Assembly: GCF_003350405.1 (NCBI RefSeq)
Contig: NZ_QQAW01000001.1
Coordinates: forward strand, 372,001 to 436,000
Reading direction: 5' to 3'
DNA: 64,000 nt
Source: Gluconacetobacter liquefaciens
Lineage (GTDB): Bacteria; Pseudomonadota; Alphaproteobacteria; Acetobacterales; Acetobacteraceae
The position numbers were made by a program, and so were the translations under genes. Positions 44,192 to 53,341 of the stretch are shown in pieces. How positions within the stretch are numbered: the stretch's first letter is position 1; each line of letters opens with the position of its first letter. The notes beneath the pieces are model-generated. The model ran no database searches and was not told the DNA's origin. It worked only from the letters and a program-made list of their open reading frames with translations.

Positions 44192-45853
44192 TTGAATGCA
44201 TCCACCCCCCCCAAGCCACCGTTGAAGCCGTTCGTCTACGGCCCGCTCTTCCCGCTCCATGATGACGACACGCCGTATCGGCGGCTGGACATCGAAGGGG
44301 TCCACACCAGCGTGTGCGACGGCCGCACGGTGCTGCATGTCAAGCCCGAGGCACTGAGCGAACTGGCTGCCCGGGCCTTCCACGACATCGCGCACCTGCT
44401 GCGTCCCGCCCATCTGGCCCAGCTCGCCAAGATCCTGAAAGACGCCGAAGCGTCGGACAATGATCGCTTCGTGGCGCTGGACCTGCTGAAGAACGCCTGC
44501 ATCGCCGCCGGCGGCGTGCTGCCGATGTGCCAGGATACCGGCACCGCCATTGTCTACGGCAAGAAAGGCCAGCGCGTCTGGGTGGACGGCAACGAGGAAG
44601 AGGCGTTCTCGCGCGGCGTCTACGACACCTATACCCGCACCAGCCTGCGCTATTCGCAGATGGCGCCGCTGTCGATGTTCGAGGAAGTGAATACCGGCAC
44701 CAACCTGCCGGTGCAGTTCCATATCTCGGCCACGCCCGGCGACTACCACGCCGAGCAGATGGACCTGATGTTCGTCGCCAAGGGCGGCGGCTCGGCCAAC
44801 AAGACCTTCCTGTTCCAGGAAACGCGGGCCCTGCTGTCCACCAAGGAAAACCTGCTGAAATGGCTGGACGTCAAGGTGCGCACGCTCGGCACCTCGGCCT
44901 GCCCGCCCTACCATCTGGCGGTGGTGATCGGCGGCATGTCGGCCGAACAGACGCTGGAGACGGTCAAGCTGGCCTCCACCAAATGGCTGGACAGCCTGCC
45001 GACCGAAGGAAGCCCGCAGGGTCACGCCTTCCGCGACCTGGAGATGGAGCAGGAAATCCTGAAGCTGACCCAGGGCCTGGGCATCGGCGCGCAGTTCGGC
45101 GGCAAGTATTTCTGCCATGACGTGCGCGTGGTGCGCCTGCCGCGCCACGGTGCGTCGCTGCCCGTGGGCATCGGCGTGTCCTGCTCGGCCGACCGGCAGA
45201 TCAAGGCCCGCGTGACGGCCGACGGCTTCTTCCTCGAACAGCTCGAAACCGATCCCGCGCGCTTCCTGCCCGAGACCACCGACGAGCATCTGGGCGGCGA
45301 AGAGGTGCAGATCGACCTGAACAAGCCGATGACCGAGATCCGCAAGCAATTGTCGCAATATCCGGTCAAGACCCGCCTGTCGCTGACCGGTACCGTGGTC
45401 GTGGCGCGCGACATCGCCCATGCCAAGTTCCGCGAGCGGCTGGAACGCGGCGAGGGCCTGCCGCAGTACCTGAAGGATCATCCGGTCTATTATGCCGGCC
45501 CGGCCAAGACGCCGGACGGGCTGCCGACCGGCTCGTTCGGCCCCACCACCGCCGGGCGCATGGACAGCTATGTCGATATGCTCCAGGCTGCCGGTGGATC
45601 GTACGTCATGCTGGCCAAGGGCAACCGGTCGAAGGCGGTGCGCGAGGCGTGCCACAAATATGGCGGCTTCTATCTCGGCTCGGTCGGCGGCCCGGCGGCA
45701 CGGCTGGCCAAGGACTGCATCCGCAAGGTCGAGGTTTTGGAATATCCGGAACTGGGCATGGAAGCGGTCTGGAAGATCGAGGTCGAGAATTTCCCGGCCT
45801 TTATCGTCATCGACGACAAGGGCAATGATTTCTATGAAGGTCTGACGGGCTGA
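44192..45853 (+). CDS. fumA: Class I (iron-sulfur) fumarate hydratase
   Basis: 553 residues from the TTG at 44192, preceded by GAGGGAG; no ATG in frame fits. The Fe-S fumarase pattern is complete: [12 protein letters not shown] with cluster Cys113, [30 protein letters not shown], and the C-terminal beta domain with [15 protein letters not shown] and [15 protein letters not shown]. It interconverts fumarate and malate in the TCA cycle with an oxygen-sensitive 4Fe-4S cluster. The VOC gene begins 49 bp downstream on the same strand. Confidence 0.94.
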   Translation: MNASTPPKPPLKPFVYGPLFPLHDDDTPYRRLDIEGVHTSVCDGRTVLHVKPEALSELAARAFHDIAHLLRPAHLAQLAKILKDAEASDNDRFVALDLLKNACIAAGGVLPMCQDTGTAIVYGKKGQRVWVDGNEEEAFSRGVYDTYTRTSLRYSQMAPLSMFEEVNTGTNLPVQFHISATPGDYHAEQMDLMFVAKGGGSANKTFLFQETRALLSTKENLLKWLDVKVRTLGTSACPPYHLAVVIGGMSAEQTLETVKLASTKWLDSLPTEGSPQGHAFRDLEMEQEILKLTQGLGIGAQFGGKYFCHDVRVVRLPRHGASLPVGIGVSCSADRQIKARVTADGFFLEQLETDPARFLPETTDEHLGGEEVQIDLNKPMTEIRKQLSQYPVKTRLSLTGTVVVARDIAHAKFRERLERGEGLPQYLKDHPVYYAGPAKTPDGLPTGSFGPTTAGRMDSYVDMLQAAGGSYVMLAKGNRSKAVREACHKYGGFYLGSVGGPAARLAKDCIRKVEVLEYPELGMEAVWKIEVENFPAFIVIDDKGNDFYEGLTG

Positions 45854-45902
45854 GCCTGGGGGATCACCCCCGGTTTCCCGTCTACAAGGAGATCCCCGTT
45901 CC

Positions 45903-46295
45903 ATGCGCTTTACCGTCGATCGGCTGGACCACGTCGTCATCACCGTCCGTGACCTGGAGGTCTCGGCGTCCTGGTATCAACGGGTTCTGGGCATGGAGCG
46001 GGAGGAGTATGGCCGCAACAACCGCACGGCGCTGAAATTCGGCGGCCAGAAGCTCAACCTCCGCCCCCACGGTGCGGAAGGCTGGGCCACGGCCACCGAC
46101 GCGCTGCCCGGCACCAACGATCTGTGCTTCATCACCGCCGTTTCCAGCGGCGATGTGGTCGAGCATCTGGAGGGATGCGGCGTCCGCGTCACCGACGGGC
46201 CGGTGGCCCGCCTGGGGGCGCTGGGGCCGGTCACCTCGGTCTATTGCGAAGATCCCGACGGCAATCTGGTCGAGATCGCCTCCTACCAGGGCTGA
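45903..46295 (+). CDS. VOC family protein (glyoxalase/dioxygenase fold)
   Basis: 130 residues with one pair of VOC beta-alpha modules: DHVVITVRDLEVSASWYQRVLGM with the first metal-ligand His, LKFGGQKLNLR, and the end SVYCEDPDGNLVEIASY with a ligand Glu. Members include glyoxalase I, fosfomycin resistance proteins and dioxygenases, and the sequence does not say which. It is preceded by AAGGAG and follows fumarase closely, so it may be co-transcribed. Confidence 0.88.
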   Translation: MRFTVDRLDHVVITVRDLEVSASWYQRVLGMEREEYGRNNRTALKFGGQKLNLRPHGAEGWATATDALPGTNDLCFITAVSSGDVVEHLEGCGVRVTDGPVARLGALGPVTSVYCEDPDGNLVEIASYQG

Positions 46296-46297
46296 TC

Positions 46298-47194
46298 GTG
46301 GCGGGGCCGGCTTCCGTTTCCCCCACAGCGCCCGATCCGGCATGCTACCCCCAGCCGCATGACCGGCCACTGGCTGGCGCGCCGCATCCTGACTGGCTGA
46401 TCCATCCCCGCCTCTATGCCTGCGAATGCGCGGGTACCGCGCTGCTGATGGTCTTCGGCCTCTCCACCAACATTCTGCTTGGTGCGGCCGGCAGCCCGGT
46501 CGGGCGGGTGCTGGCGGCCCATCCCGCGTTGCAGGTGGCATTGCAGGGGCTGTTCTTCGGGCTGGGCGGAACGCTTGCCGCGCTCTCGCCTTTCGGCCGG
46601 GTCAGCGGCGGGCATGTCAGCCCGTCGGTGACGCTGGCTTTTACCCTGATGGGGCGCCTGGCCTGGCGCGACATGCTGGGCTACATCGCCGCCCAGTTGG
46701 CGGGCGCGGTGCTCGGCACTGGCCTGGTGGCGCTGGCGGGGCTGATCTGGCCGCGCTGGGCGGCGTGGTCGCACGCTACGCATTTTTCCGCCACCCTGCC
46801 GTCGGCGTGGGTGCCGCTGGGCTGGGCTTTCACGGGCGAAATCTGCACCACGGCGCTGCTGATCGGCAGCCTGCTGTTCATGGGGGGCACCGCCCGCCTG
46901 CGCTGGGTGACGCCGCTGGTGGCCGGCCCGCTATTCTTCATGCTGAATCCGTTCGAAGCCTGGCTGTCGGGTGACAGCACCAATCTGGCCCGCAGCCTGG
47001 GGCCGGCGCTGTTCTCCGGCCAGTGGCGCGGGTTCTGGATCTACGGTCTGGCGCCTTTCGCCGGCGCGGCCCTGATGGTGGGGCTGGTGCGGCTGGGCGT
47101 TCTGGGCGCGATCGAACTGCACGAGGCCCGGGTGGCCCATTTCGGCCATCATGGCCGCGCGCCCTATCTGTTGCCCTGGCGGCGGCCGGGCTGA
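46298..47194 (+). CDS. Aquaporin/MIP-like channel with altered NPA motifs
   Basis: 298 residues from the GTG at 46298, 3 bp after the VOC stop. Six membrane helices and the duplicated MIP layout are visible. The first half has FGRVSGGHVSPSVTLAF and the second has GDSTNLARSLGPAL. In normal aquaporins both loops read NPA; here they are SPS (108-110) and NLA (229-231), while the selectivity-filter Arg232 is kept. The N-terminal 35 residues are a Pro-rich tail. It may pass something other than water or glycerol, or be non-functional. It is the last gene of the fumarase-VOC run. Confidence 0.8.
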   Translation: MAGPASVSPTAPDPACYPQPHDRPLAGAPHPDWLIHPRLYACECAGTALLMVFGLSTNILLGAAGSPVGRVLAAHPALQVALQGLFFGLGGTLAALSPFGRVSGGHVSPSVTLAFTLMGRLAWRDMLGYIAAQLAGAVLGTGLVALAGLIWPRWAAWSHATHFSATLPSAWVPLGWAFTGEICTTALLIGSLLFMGGTARLRWVTPLVAGPLFFMLNPFEAWLSGDSTNLARSLGPALFSGQWRGFWIYGLAPFAGAALMVGLVRLGVLGAIELHEARVAHFGHHGRAPYLLPWRRPG

Positions 47195-47207
47195 GGCTGA
47201 AGGCGCG

Positions 47208-47855
47208 TCAGCGCAACCGGCGCGCCAGTCCGTTGCCGATGGCCTGCATGAGCGTGACCAGGGCGATCAGCACGGCGACGACCGACAGCATGATTGTCGT
47301 GTTGAAGCGCTGATACCCGTAGCGGATGGCAAGGTCCCCCAGCCCGCCGGCCCCGATGACCCCTGCCATGGCCGATGCCCCGACCAGTGTGACGAGCGTG
47401 ACGGTCACGCCCGAAATCAGGCCCGGCAGCGCCTCGGGCAGCAGCACGAAGCGGATGACCATCCAGCGGGTCCCGCCCATCGCCCGCACGGCATCGACCA
47501 GGTTATGATCGACCTCGCGCAGTGATACTTCCGCGATCCGCGCGAAATACGGCACGGCGGCGATGGACAGCGGTACGATGGCCGCGCCGGTGCCCAATGC
47601 CGTCCCGGCGATCAGCCGCGTGACCGGAATCAGCAGAACCAGCAGGATCATGAACGGCACCGCGCGCGCGGCATCGATCACCAGCCCGAGCACGCGCGAG
47701 AACGCAGGCAGCGGCAGAATGCCGCCGGGCGTGGTCGCGATCAGCAGGATGGCCAGCGGCAACCCGCCGATCACCGCGATCAGGCCGGACGCCAGCACCA
47801 TTTCCATGGTCTCGATCGTCGCATGCGCGATGAGATCAAGAATCAGCCGGGACAT
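47208..47855 (-). CDS. metI: D-methionine ABC transporter permease
   Basis: 215 residues with five to six membrane helices and the permease EAA-type loop (VDAVRAMGGTRWMVIRFVLLPEALPG). The pattern LVGASAMAGVIGAGGLGDLAIRYGYQRF is characteristic of MetI. It forms the membrane part of the MetNIQ methionine importer. The start overlaps the end of metN by 20 bp, as in a single operon. Confidence 0.94.
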   Translation of the reverse strand: MSRLILDLIAHATIETMEMVLASGLIAVIGGLPLAILLIATTPGGILPLPAFSRVLGLVIDAARAVPFMILLVLLIPVTRLIAGTALGTGAAIVPLSIAAVPYFARIAEVSLREVDHNLVDAVRAMGGTRWMVIRFVLLPEALPGLISGVTVTLVTLVGASAMAGVIGAGGLGDLAIRYGYQRFNTTIMLSVVAVLIALVTLMQAIGNGLARRLR

Positions 47856-48868
47856 AGCCCACTACCTCCATCGACGGGCTGGCCTGGCGCAGAAAATCCA
47901 TGGCCGCCTCATCCTGTCCCGACAGGCGTACGACGCATTCCGCCTGCATCTGTGCGCTGCCTTCAATCATTCCGGCCTGCATGATCGTGGCGTCGATACC
48001 GTGGTGGCGGGCCAGGATCGACAGCACGGGCGCGGCCGTCGCTTCGGTGTCGAGCATCAGTCGGACGACAGGAGCCGCGCCGGCAAAAACTTCCGGGCGC
48101 AGTTGCGCCAGCAGGCTTTCGGGCAACGGTGTCGCTTCGCCGTGCAGAAAGGCCCGCGTCACGTCGTGTCGTGCCCCGCCACGCAGGACCTGCGCCGTCT
48201 CGGCGTCCTCGACCACGCGGCCATGATCCATGACCAGAATGCGCTGCGCGATCCGGCGGATCACATCCATCTCATGCGTGATCAGGATGATCGTCAGCCC
48301 CAGCCGCCGGTTGATGTCGCGCAGCAAGTCGAGGATGGAGAGCGTGGTTTCCGGGTCCAGCGCCGACGTGGCCTCGTCACACAGCAGCAGGGCCGGGTGG
48401 GCCGCCAGTGCCCGGGCAATGCCCACGCGCTGTTTCTGGCCGCCCGATAACTGGCTGGGGCGCTTGTTCGCATGCCCGGTCAATCCGACCAGTTCCAGCA
48501 ATTCGCCGGCGCGCGCGGCGTTTGTCCCGCGGCATGCCGGCGATCTGTAGCGGCAGTTCGATATTGCCGGCGACGGTGCGGGCGTTCAGCAGGTTGAAAT
48601 GCTGGAACACCAGCCCGATCCGCCGCCGCACCTGCACCAGTTCGCGTTCCGGCAGCGTCGTGATGTCGCGGTCTTCGATCAGGATGCGCCCGCTATCGGG
48701 CCGCTCCAGCCCGTTCAGGCACCGCAGCAACGTGCTTTTGCCCGCACCCGACCGGCCGATAATGCCCAGGATCTCGCCGGGACGGACCTGAAACGAGACG
48801 TCATCCAGCGCCGTCTGGCCGCCGAAGTGGCGGCTGGCATGCTCGACCTGCAGAAGGGTGGTCACCAT
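47836..48868 (-). pseudogene. metN: Methionine ABC transporter ATPase, frameshifted
   Basis: Two frames together make one MetN. The first, from ATG 48868, holds Walker A GRSGAGKST and the Q-loop (FQHFNLL) and continues to PLQIAGMPRDKRRAR. The second picks up at about ELLELVGLTGHANKR with signature LSGGQKQR, Walker B LLLCDEATS and the C-terminal NIL methionine-sensing domain. The switch falls in the alternating GC tract at about 48505-48520: either two bases are missing or one is extra. The full 344-codon gene is otherwise intact, with metQ and metI in place. Recent decay, a switchable tract or a sequencing error could each explain this. Confidence 0.9.
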
Positions 48869-49671
48869 GCTGGGACGATCGCGCCATGATAGATGTCCAC
48901 AACGGCTTGCCGCACGTCCGGCTGGCGGATGGCATTCATCAGTGGTGCGACCCAGGGGGCCCTGGCGTCCGCTTCATTGACGGCGACGAAATTGACATAT
49001 GGATTGTTGGCCAGGGCTTCCTGTCCGATCCGCTGCTTGTCGATCTGGATGCCCGATTTGAACGCCCAGTTCGTGTTGACGATGGCGGCATCCAGGTCGG
49101 GCAGAGTGCGGCCGACGATCCCGGCATCCAATTCCTTTACCGACAGGTCGCGCGGATTGTCGGTGATATCCAGCGCCGTGGGCAGCAGGCCGGCCGAGGG
49201 CGCCAGCTTGATCAGTCCCAGCGCCTCCAGCAGGCGCAGGGCCCGGCCTTCGTTGCTGGGGTCGTTCGGCACGCCGATCACGGCCCCCTTCGGCAGGGCC
49301 GCCACCGACGGCCAGCGGGTGGAATACAGCCCGATCGGGGAGAAATAGGTATTGCCCACCGGCACGATGCCATAGCCGTGTGCTGCCTTCTGGGCTTCCA
49401 GAAACGGACCGTGCTGGAAGGCATTGGCATCCAGTTCATGTTCCGCCAGCGCCTCGTCGGGCGCGTTGTAGTCCGAAAAGGTCACGATCTTCAGCGTCAG
49501 CCCCGCCTGCGCGGCATGGGTGGCGATCAGGCGCCAGATATCCTCGTCCTCGCCGGACATGATGCCGATCCGCAGGGTCTTCTGCTCGGCGGCGCGGGCA
49601 ACCCGCAGCAATGGTGCCGTCGCCAGCAGACCAAGGAAGGCGCGGCGGGGCTGGGATAGGACAGAGATCAT
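48862..49671 (-). CDS. metQ: Methionine-binding protein of the MetNIQ importer
   Basis: 269 residues from the ATG at 49671, which gives a normal signal; the frame is open further upstream without protein-like sequence. The N-terminus QPRRAFLGLLATAPL is Tat-like (twin Arg) and there is no lipobox Cys, so unlike E. coli MetQ the mature protein is probably soluble in the periplasm. NLPA-family features are IGIMSGEDEDIWRLIA, HELDANAFQHGPFLE, GVPNDPSNEGRALRLL and NTNWAFKSG. It overlaps metN by a few bases (ATGGTGA). Confidence 0.92.
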   Translation of the reverse strand: MISVLSQPRRAFLGLLATAPLLRVARAAEQKTLRIGIMSGEDEDIWRLIATHAAQAGLTLKIVTFSDYNAPDEALAEHELDANAFQHGPFLEAQKAAHGYGIVPVGNTYFSPIGLYSTRWPSVAALPKGAVIGVPNDPSNEGRALRLLEALGLIKLAPSAGLLPTALDITDNPRDLSVKELDAGIVGRTLPDLDAAIVNTNWAFKSGIQIDKQRIGQEALANNPYVNFVAVNEADARAPWVAPLMNAIRQPDVRQAVVDIYHGAIVPAW

Positions 49672-50209
49672 CGGAAGCCCCTGATCGAGACGAGGAAAGA
49701 GAGAGGTGATCGTCATAGGGTGATATAACGATGGATAGTCGTATGTACTAATATATGCGTCTGGTGCGTTGTATATGCTGGACCGTCTGGCAATCAAGCC
49801 CGGGCCACGCAGGTGGAGCACCCGACCTGCACCGCGCCTGTCCGCTCGATGCCTCTTCTCAGGACCAGAGACACATCATGGAATGCTTCTGCGGTACAAA
49901 GGACTGCAAAAAAGCAATCGTGGTCCGGAACCGCGGTGATACGTGGTTTCAAGTGCCGCGTGAGATATGCATATCACGATCATATCTGCAAAACGTCTGG
50001 TAACCCGAAGGGGGCGGTGTGGGCGGTCTCTGCTTTTTTCTGGGATAACGGTGGAAAAAGCCGGGATCGGCCCGGATACGAGGCGATGTATTCCGCGCCG
50101 CGAAGGGGGGCTGGAGACGCCAGTCGTGATCCTGCTCAGTGAAATCCTCTTGACCGGCTGCGCGGTGGTCCGTCCTTTACCCCAGGACAGGCCCATGAAG
50201 GAGAAATGC
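49672..50209. other. Gene-poor gap upstream of metQ
   Basis: 538 bp with no convincing gene. On the minus strand TTGATT and TATACA about 16 bp apart (within 49765-49800) could drive metQ. A 41-codon plus-strand frame at 49878 (beginning MECFCGTKDC) has no clear ribosome site and is not counted. No known SAM riboswitch pattern was recognised. Confidence 0.5.
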
Positions 50210-50377
50210 ATGTTTTTGTTTGGGATCGGTGCGATGGTCTCCGCAGTCCTGTTCGGCCTGTGGTTGTGGATCGACGACAAGGCCGCGACCGAGGAAAGCC
50301 CGAAAGGTAGCCGCGACGCTCAGGAAGCGGATGCCGAATTCGAACGGACGATGAAAGACATCGAAGACGGAAAATAG
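50210..50377 (+). CDS. Small single-pass membrane protein
   Basis: 55 residues from the ATG at 50210, chosen because AAGGAG lies 7 bases ahead of it; ATG 50195 is the alternative. One membrane helix (about 2-24, MFLFGIGAMVSAVLFGLWLW) is followed by a highly charged Glu/Asp/Lys tail. No family is recognised. Its size and layout resemble small stress or envelope proteins. Confidence 0.55.
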   Translation: MFLFGIGAMVSAVLFGLWLWIDDKAATEESPKGSRDAQEADAEFERTMKDIEDGK

Positions 50378-50462
50378 GGAACGCACGTTTCGTACGCTCC
50401 CTGGCCGGGCATAGCCGCACCAGATGCCATGATATGGTATGGTGCCGAGGGATCGCCGGCTC

Positions 50463-50714
50463 TCAGGTCGTGTTCTCGCCGGCCGGAAGATCCTGATCGA
50501 AGAGCGTGCATGCGGTTGCCGCCGGGCAATCGAGATGCACCTGATCGGTGATTTTAACGATATGGCTTGTGGGCAGATAATGCGTGTCCCCGTCTGTCGG
50601 CGTGTCTTCTAGCAGCAGGCGCGTTGCGCCCTCCACGCTGCGAACTTTGCCAACCGGATGGCCATCGGCACCGACGACGGACATGCCGGCGTGAATATCG
50701 GATAGCGCGATCAT
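50463..50714 (-). CDS. DUF2171 domain protein
   Basis: 83 residues. The whole protein fits the PRC-barrel-like DUF2171: IHAGMSVVGADGHPVGKV, then a strand ending LPTSHIVKITDQVHL. The role is unknown; members often occur near stress genes. The ATG at 50714 is the natural start. It stands alone between a small membrane protein gene and tRNA-Phe. Confidence 0.82.
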   Translation of the reverse strand: MIALSDIHAGMSVVGADGHPVGKVRSVEGATRLLLEDTPTDGDTHYLPTSHIVKITDQVHLDCPAATACTLFDQDLPAGENTT

Positions 50715-50887
50715 GGGCCTCTGCTCCTTGTTTCGCCGTAAGGCAGAAACAACGACGCGGCACGTAGAAGGATGCCCCTGCGATCCGTTCTTTCATGCGC
50801 AGAGCATACCGTGCCGCCATGGATGCGCCGCGTGCGACAGAGGACCTGAAGCTATAATACTCTGATTATATTATGATTTTATGGAAA

Positions 50888-50963
50888 TGGTGCCCAAGGG
50901 CGGAATCGAACCACCGACACTGCGATTTTCAGTCGCATGCTCTACCAACTGAGCTACTTGGGC
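50888..50963 (-). tRNA. tRNA-Phe (GAA)
   Basis: The reverse strand folds as a complete cloverleaf: acceptor GCCCAAG/CTTGGGC, D arm GCTCAGTTGGTAGAGC, anticodon loop CTGAAAA (GAA), T loop TTCGATT, discriminator A and encoded CCA (50888-50890). It follows yacG, as commonly seen in alphaproteobacteria. Confidence 0.96.
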
Positions 50964-51022
50964 ACCGGGCCGTGACCGGCGCGGGCGGTGCGATCGGGAT
51001 CGTGCCGCCGTGGGGGTGTGAT

Positions 51023-51253
51023 CTATCCCACCTCTTCGTCGGGATCAACCCGTCTCGGATCGTTTTCGTCGAAGTTTTGTCCGCCGCCGTTCTGGTCGGG
51101 CACGCGGTAGCTTTCCGTGAACCAGCGGCCCAGGTCGATGTCGCTGCATCGCTTTGAGCAGAAAGGGCGAAATGCCGTCTCACCCGGCCGGCCGCAGATC
51201 GGGCAGGGGGGCAGGCGTGCGGGCATCGAAGCCGGAATGTTGGGATCAGCCAT
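51023..51253 (-). CDS. yacG: DNA gyrase inhibitor YacG
   Basis: 76 residues with the YacG zinc knuckle: CPICGRPG, then [17 protein letters not shown], four Cys binding one zinc. YacG binds GyrB and blocks DNA binding by gyrase in E. coli. The start overlaps the end of rng by 8 bp. The acidic C-terminal tail is usual for the family. Confidence 0.93.
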   Translation of the reverse strand: MADPNIPASMPARLPPCPICGRPGETAFRPFCSKRCSDIDLGRWFTESYRVPDQNGGGQNFDENDPRRVDPDEEVG

Positions 51254-52361
51254 GGTCGAGCGTCCAGCTCAGAGGGGACAGGGACGGGTCCAGCCGCCAG
51301 GCGGGCTGGTGCCCGGACAGTTGGGCCGCATCGGCGACGGCACCGGGATCGTGGTCCAGCGCGCGGGCCAGATCGGCGCCCACGCGCAGGCCGGGTGCCC
51401 TGCCCGGCTGGCCGGTGACCTGGCGCGACCAGGTATCGAGCATTCGCAGCATCCGGCCCGGCGCGTCGGCAAGCAACGCATGCAGCGGCGGGCGGATGCG
51501 CGGGCGCATGATTTCGGCCAGGCCAAGGGCGCTGAAGCCGAGGAAGCGCGGGCGCAGAGGGTCCCGTGCCAGAGCGGCCTCGATCGTCTCATGCAGGGCC
51601 GGGCGCTTGCGGATGGCCAGCCCTGCGACGTCGATCACGATCGCGCCGGAAAGGTTGCGCAGGCGGATCTGGTGCAGCAGGGCCGGCAGGGCGTCGCGAT
51701 TGGCGGCGAACTGCGCCGTCTGCTTGGTGCGCCGGTCGCTGCTGGCGGTGCCGCCATCCATGTCGATGGCAACCAGCGCCGGGGTGGGCGTGATGGTGGC
51801 CCGCATGCCTCCCGGCAGCACGATTGAGGGTTCGGCCAGCGCCGCGCAGGCGGCCTCGGTCTCGGCGTCGAAGGCATGGCGTTCGCGCTGCATCCGTGGG
51901 CGAAGCCCGGCGGGCAGGCGGGCCGCCAGGGCGGCATCGTCGATGAGGATCGGCGCGTCGGGCCACGCGGTGGCCAGAGCTTCCAGCGGCGTCGGGCCGC
52001 GTGCCAGCAAAGTGGGCGGGCCGGCGAGGCTTTGGCCTTCTGGCAGGGAGAGGCCGGTGGCGGTCAGGCGCGCGCCCTTGCCGTCCTGCGGGGCGCGTAC
52101 GATCCGTACCAGTACCGGGTCGCCCTCGGCCAGCGGGCCGGGGGCTGCCGAGTCGGGCAGGAAGCCGGACGTGCCGTCGGCAAGGTCGATGAAAGTGCCG
52201 CCCATGGCCGTCAGCCGTGCGCCGGCGCGGCCGCGATGCAGGTCGCCCACGCCGTCGGGCCAGCCCGGTCGCCACAGGGCATAGTCGCGCAGGCCGGCGC
52301 CGTCGGTGACCGCGATGCGGATCTCGCCCGGCGCGCTGGCGGCGAGGATCCGCGCCGTCAC
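51246..52361 (-). CDS. rng: Ribonuclease E/G family protein, short form
   Basis: 371 residues from the GTG at 52361, whose overlap with the maf stop (GTGA) decides the start; the frame is open another 246 bp but lies over maf. The S1-like RNA-binding region is near 40-100 ([15 protein letters not shown]). The RNase E/G catalytic core follows with [17 protein letters not shown], which keeps the metal-binding Asp but departs from the usual DFID, and [17 protein letters not shown]. It is shorter than E. coli RNase G (489) and has no Zn-link CPxC, as in other alphaproteobacterial forms. It likely matures rRNA. Confidence 0.88.
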   Translation of the reverse strand: MTARILAASAPGEIRIAVTDGAGLRDYALWRPGWPDGVGDLHRGRAGARLTAMGGTFIDLADGTSGFLPDSAAPGPLAEGDPVLVRIVRAPQDGKGARLTATGLSLPEGQSLAGPPTLLARGPTPLEALATAWPDAPILIDDAALAARLPAGLRPRMQRERHAFDAETEAACAALAEPSIVLPGGMRATITPTPALVAIDMDGGTASSDRRTKQTAQFAANRDALPALLHQIRLRNLSGAIVIDVAGLAIRKRPALHETIEAALARDPLRPRFLGFSALGLAEIMRPRIRPPLHALLADAPGRMLRMLDTWSRQVTGQPGRAPGLRVGADLARALDHDPGAVADAAQLSGHQPAWRLDPSLSPLSWTLDHG

Positions 52362-52969
52362 GGCAGCCAGGCCCCCTTCTGGCCGCGCAGCAACTGCGCG
52401 ACCTCGAACAGCGGCAGGCCGATCACGGCGGAAGGCGAGCCCGATACGAAGCGGATATGCGACGCCGCATGGCCTTGCAGGGCATAGCCTCCGGCCTTGC
52501 CCTCCCAGTCGCCGGCATCGAGCAGCGCCTCGATCTGCTGGTCCGTCAGCCGGGCGAAGGTGACGGTGCTGACGACCGTGCGTTCGCTGGCCCGTCCTTC
52601 GGCCCACGCGGCGGTCGGGCGCAGGGCGATGGCGGTCAGCACGCTGTGGCGCCGGCCGGACAGCAGGGAGAGGCAGCGTCGCGCCGTATCGCGGTCCTCG
52701 GCTTTGGGCAGGATGCGCCGGCCCAGCGCGACCACCGTATCGGCGCCCAGCACCAGGGCGGGTTCGTCGAGCATCGCCGCGACATGCGCCGCCTTTTCCC
52801 GCGCCAGACGTTCGGCGTAGGGACGGGGCAATTCGCCAGCGTGGGGCTGTTCGTCGAGGTCGGCGGCGACGATCCGCCGGGGCACCAGTCCGATCTGCGC
52901 CAGCAGGTCGCGCCGGCGAGGCGAGGCGGAAGCCAGGATCAGCCCTGGTTCCGTGGCACTGTCGGACAC
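52358..52969 (-). CDS. maf: Maf-like nucleoside triphosphate pyrophosphatase
   Basis: 203 residues. The Maf core is visible: ILASASPRRRDLLAQIGL at the start, EKAAHVAAM, LVLGADTVVALGRRILPK with the catalytic Asp, and GKAGGYALQGHAASHI. Maf proteins hydrolyse non-canonical dTTP/UTP-type nucleotides and restrain septum formation. It sits between infA (12 bp away) and rng in the conserved operon. Confidence 0.94.
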   Translation of the reverse strand: MSDSATEPGLILASASPRRRDLLAQIGLVPRRIVAADLDEQPHAGELPRPYAERLAREKAAHVAAMLDEPALVLGADTVVALGRRILPKAEDRDTARRCLSLLSGRRHSVLTAIALRPTAAWAEGRASERTVVSTVTFARLTDQQIEALLDAGDWEGKAGGYALQGHAASHIRFVSGSPSAVIGLPLFEVAQLLRGQKGAWLP

Positions 52970-52980
52970 AGGATTGTGCC

Positions 52981-53199
52981 TTACTTGAAGCGGAACGTGA
53001 TGCGACCCTTGGAGAGATCGTACGGGGTCATTTCGACGTTCACCCGGTCGCCGGCCAGCACGCGGATGCGGTTCTTGCGCATCTTGCCGCTGGTGTGGGC
53101 CAGGATCATGTGCTCGTTATCGAGCTTCACGCGGAACATGGCATTGGGCAGCAGTTCGGTGACCGTACCGCTGAATTCGATCATGTCTTCTTTCGACAT
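52981..53199 (-). CDS. infA: Translation initiation factor IF-1
   Basis: 72 residues, exactly IF-1 size, and a single S1/OB-fold: [20 protein letters not shown], then [23 protein letters not shown]. It blocks the A site during initiation. The operon order hisG-hisD-infA-maf-rng-yacG supports the call. Confidence 0.98.
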   Translation of the reverse strand: MSKEDMIEFSGTVTELLPNAMFRVKLDNEHMILAHTSGKMRKNRIRVLAGDRVNVEMTPYDLSKGRITFRFK

Positions 53200-53341
53200 T
53201 GTATCCTTCGATCGTGCTGGTTGGCCGGCGTCGGGCCGGAAATAAGGAAGCAGGCATGGTCGCTGGACTGCCCTATCGGGGCGGTCCAGCGGCCGGGCGG
53301 ATGAAATGCAGGCGGATATGTGCGGTCTGTCGGGGCCGCGG

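Noticed and set aside
43369-44214. Minus-strand frame opposite sspB
   Set aside because: Antisense to a well-supported gene; no motif.
49672-49860. SAM riboswitch upstream of metQ
   Set aside because: No SAM-I or SAM-II conserved core could be seen; only promoter-like and AT-rich stretches.
49878-50003. 41-codon frame beginning MECFCGTKDC
   Set aside because: No ribosome site, no recognisable family, and it lies in a gap with mixed composition; support is too weak to list as a gene.
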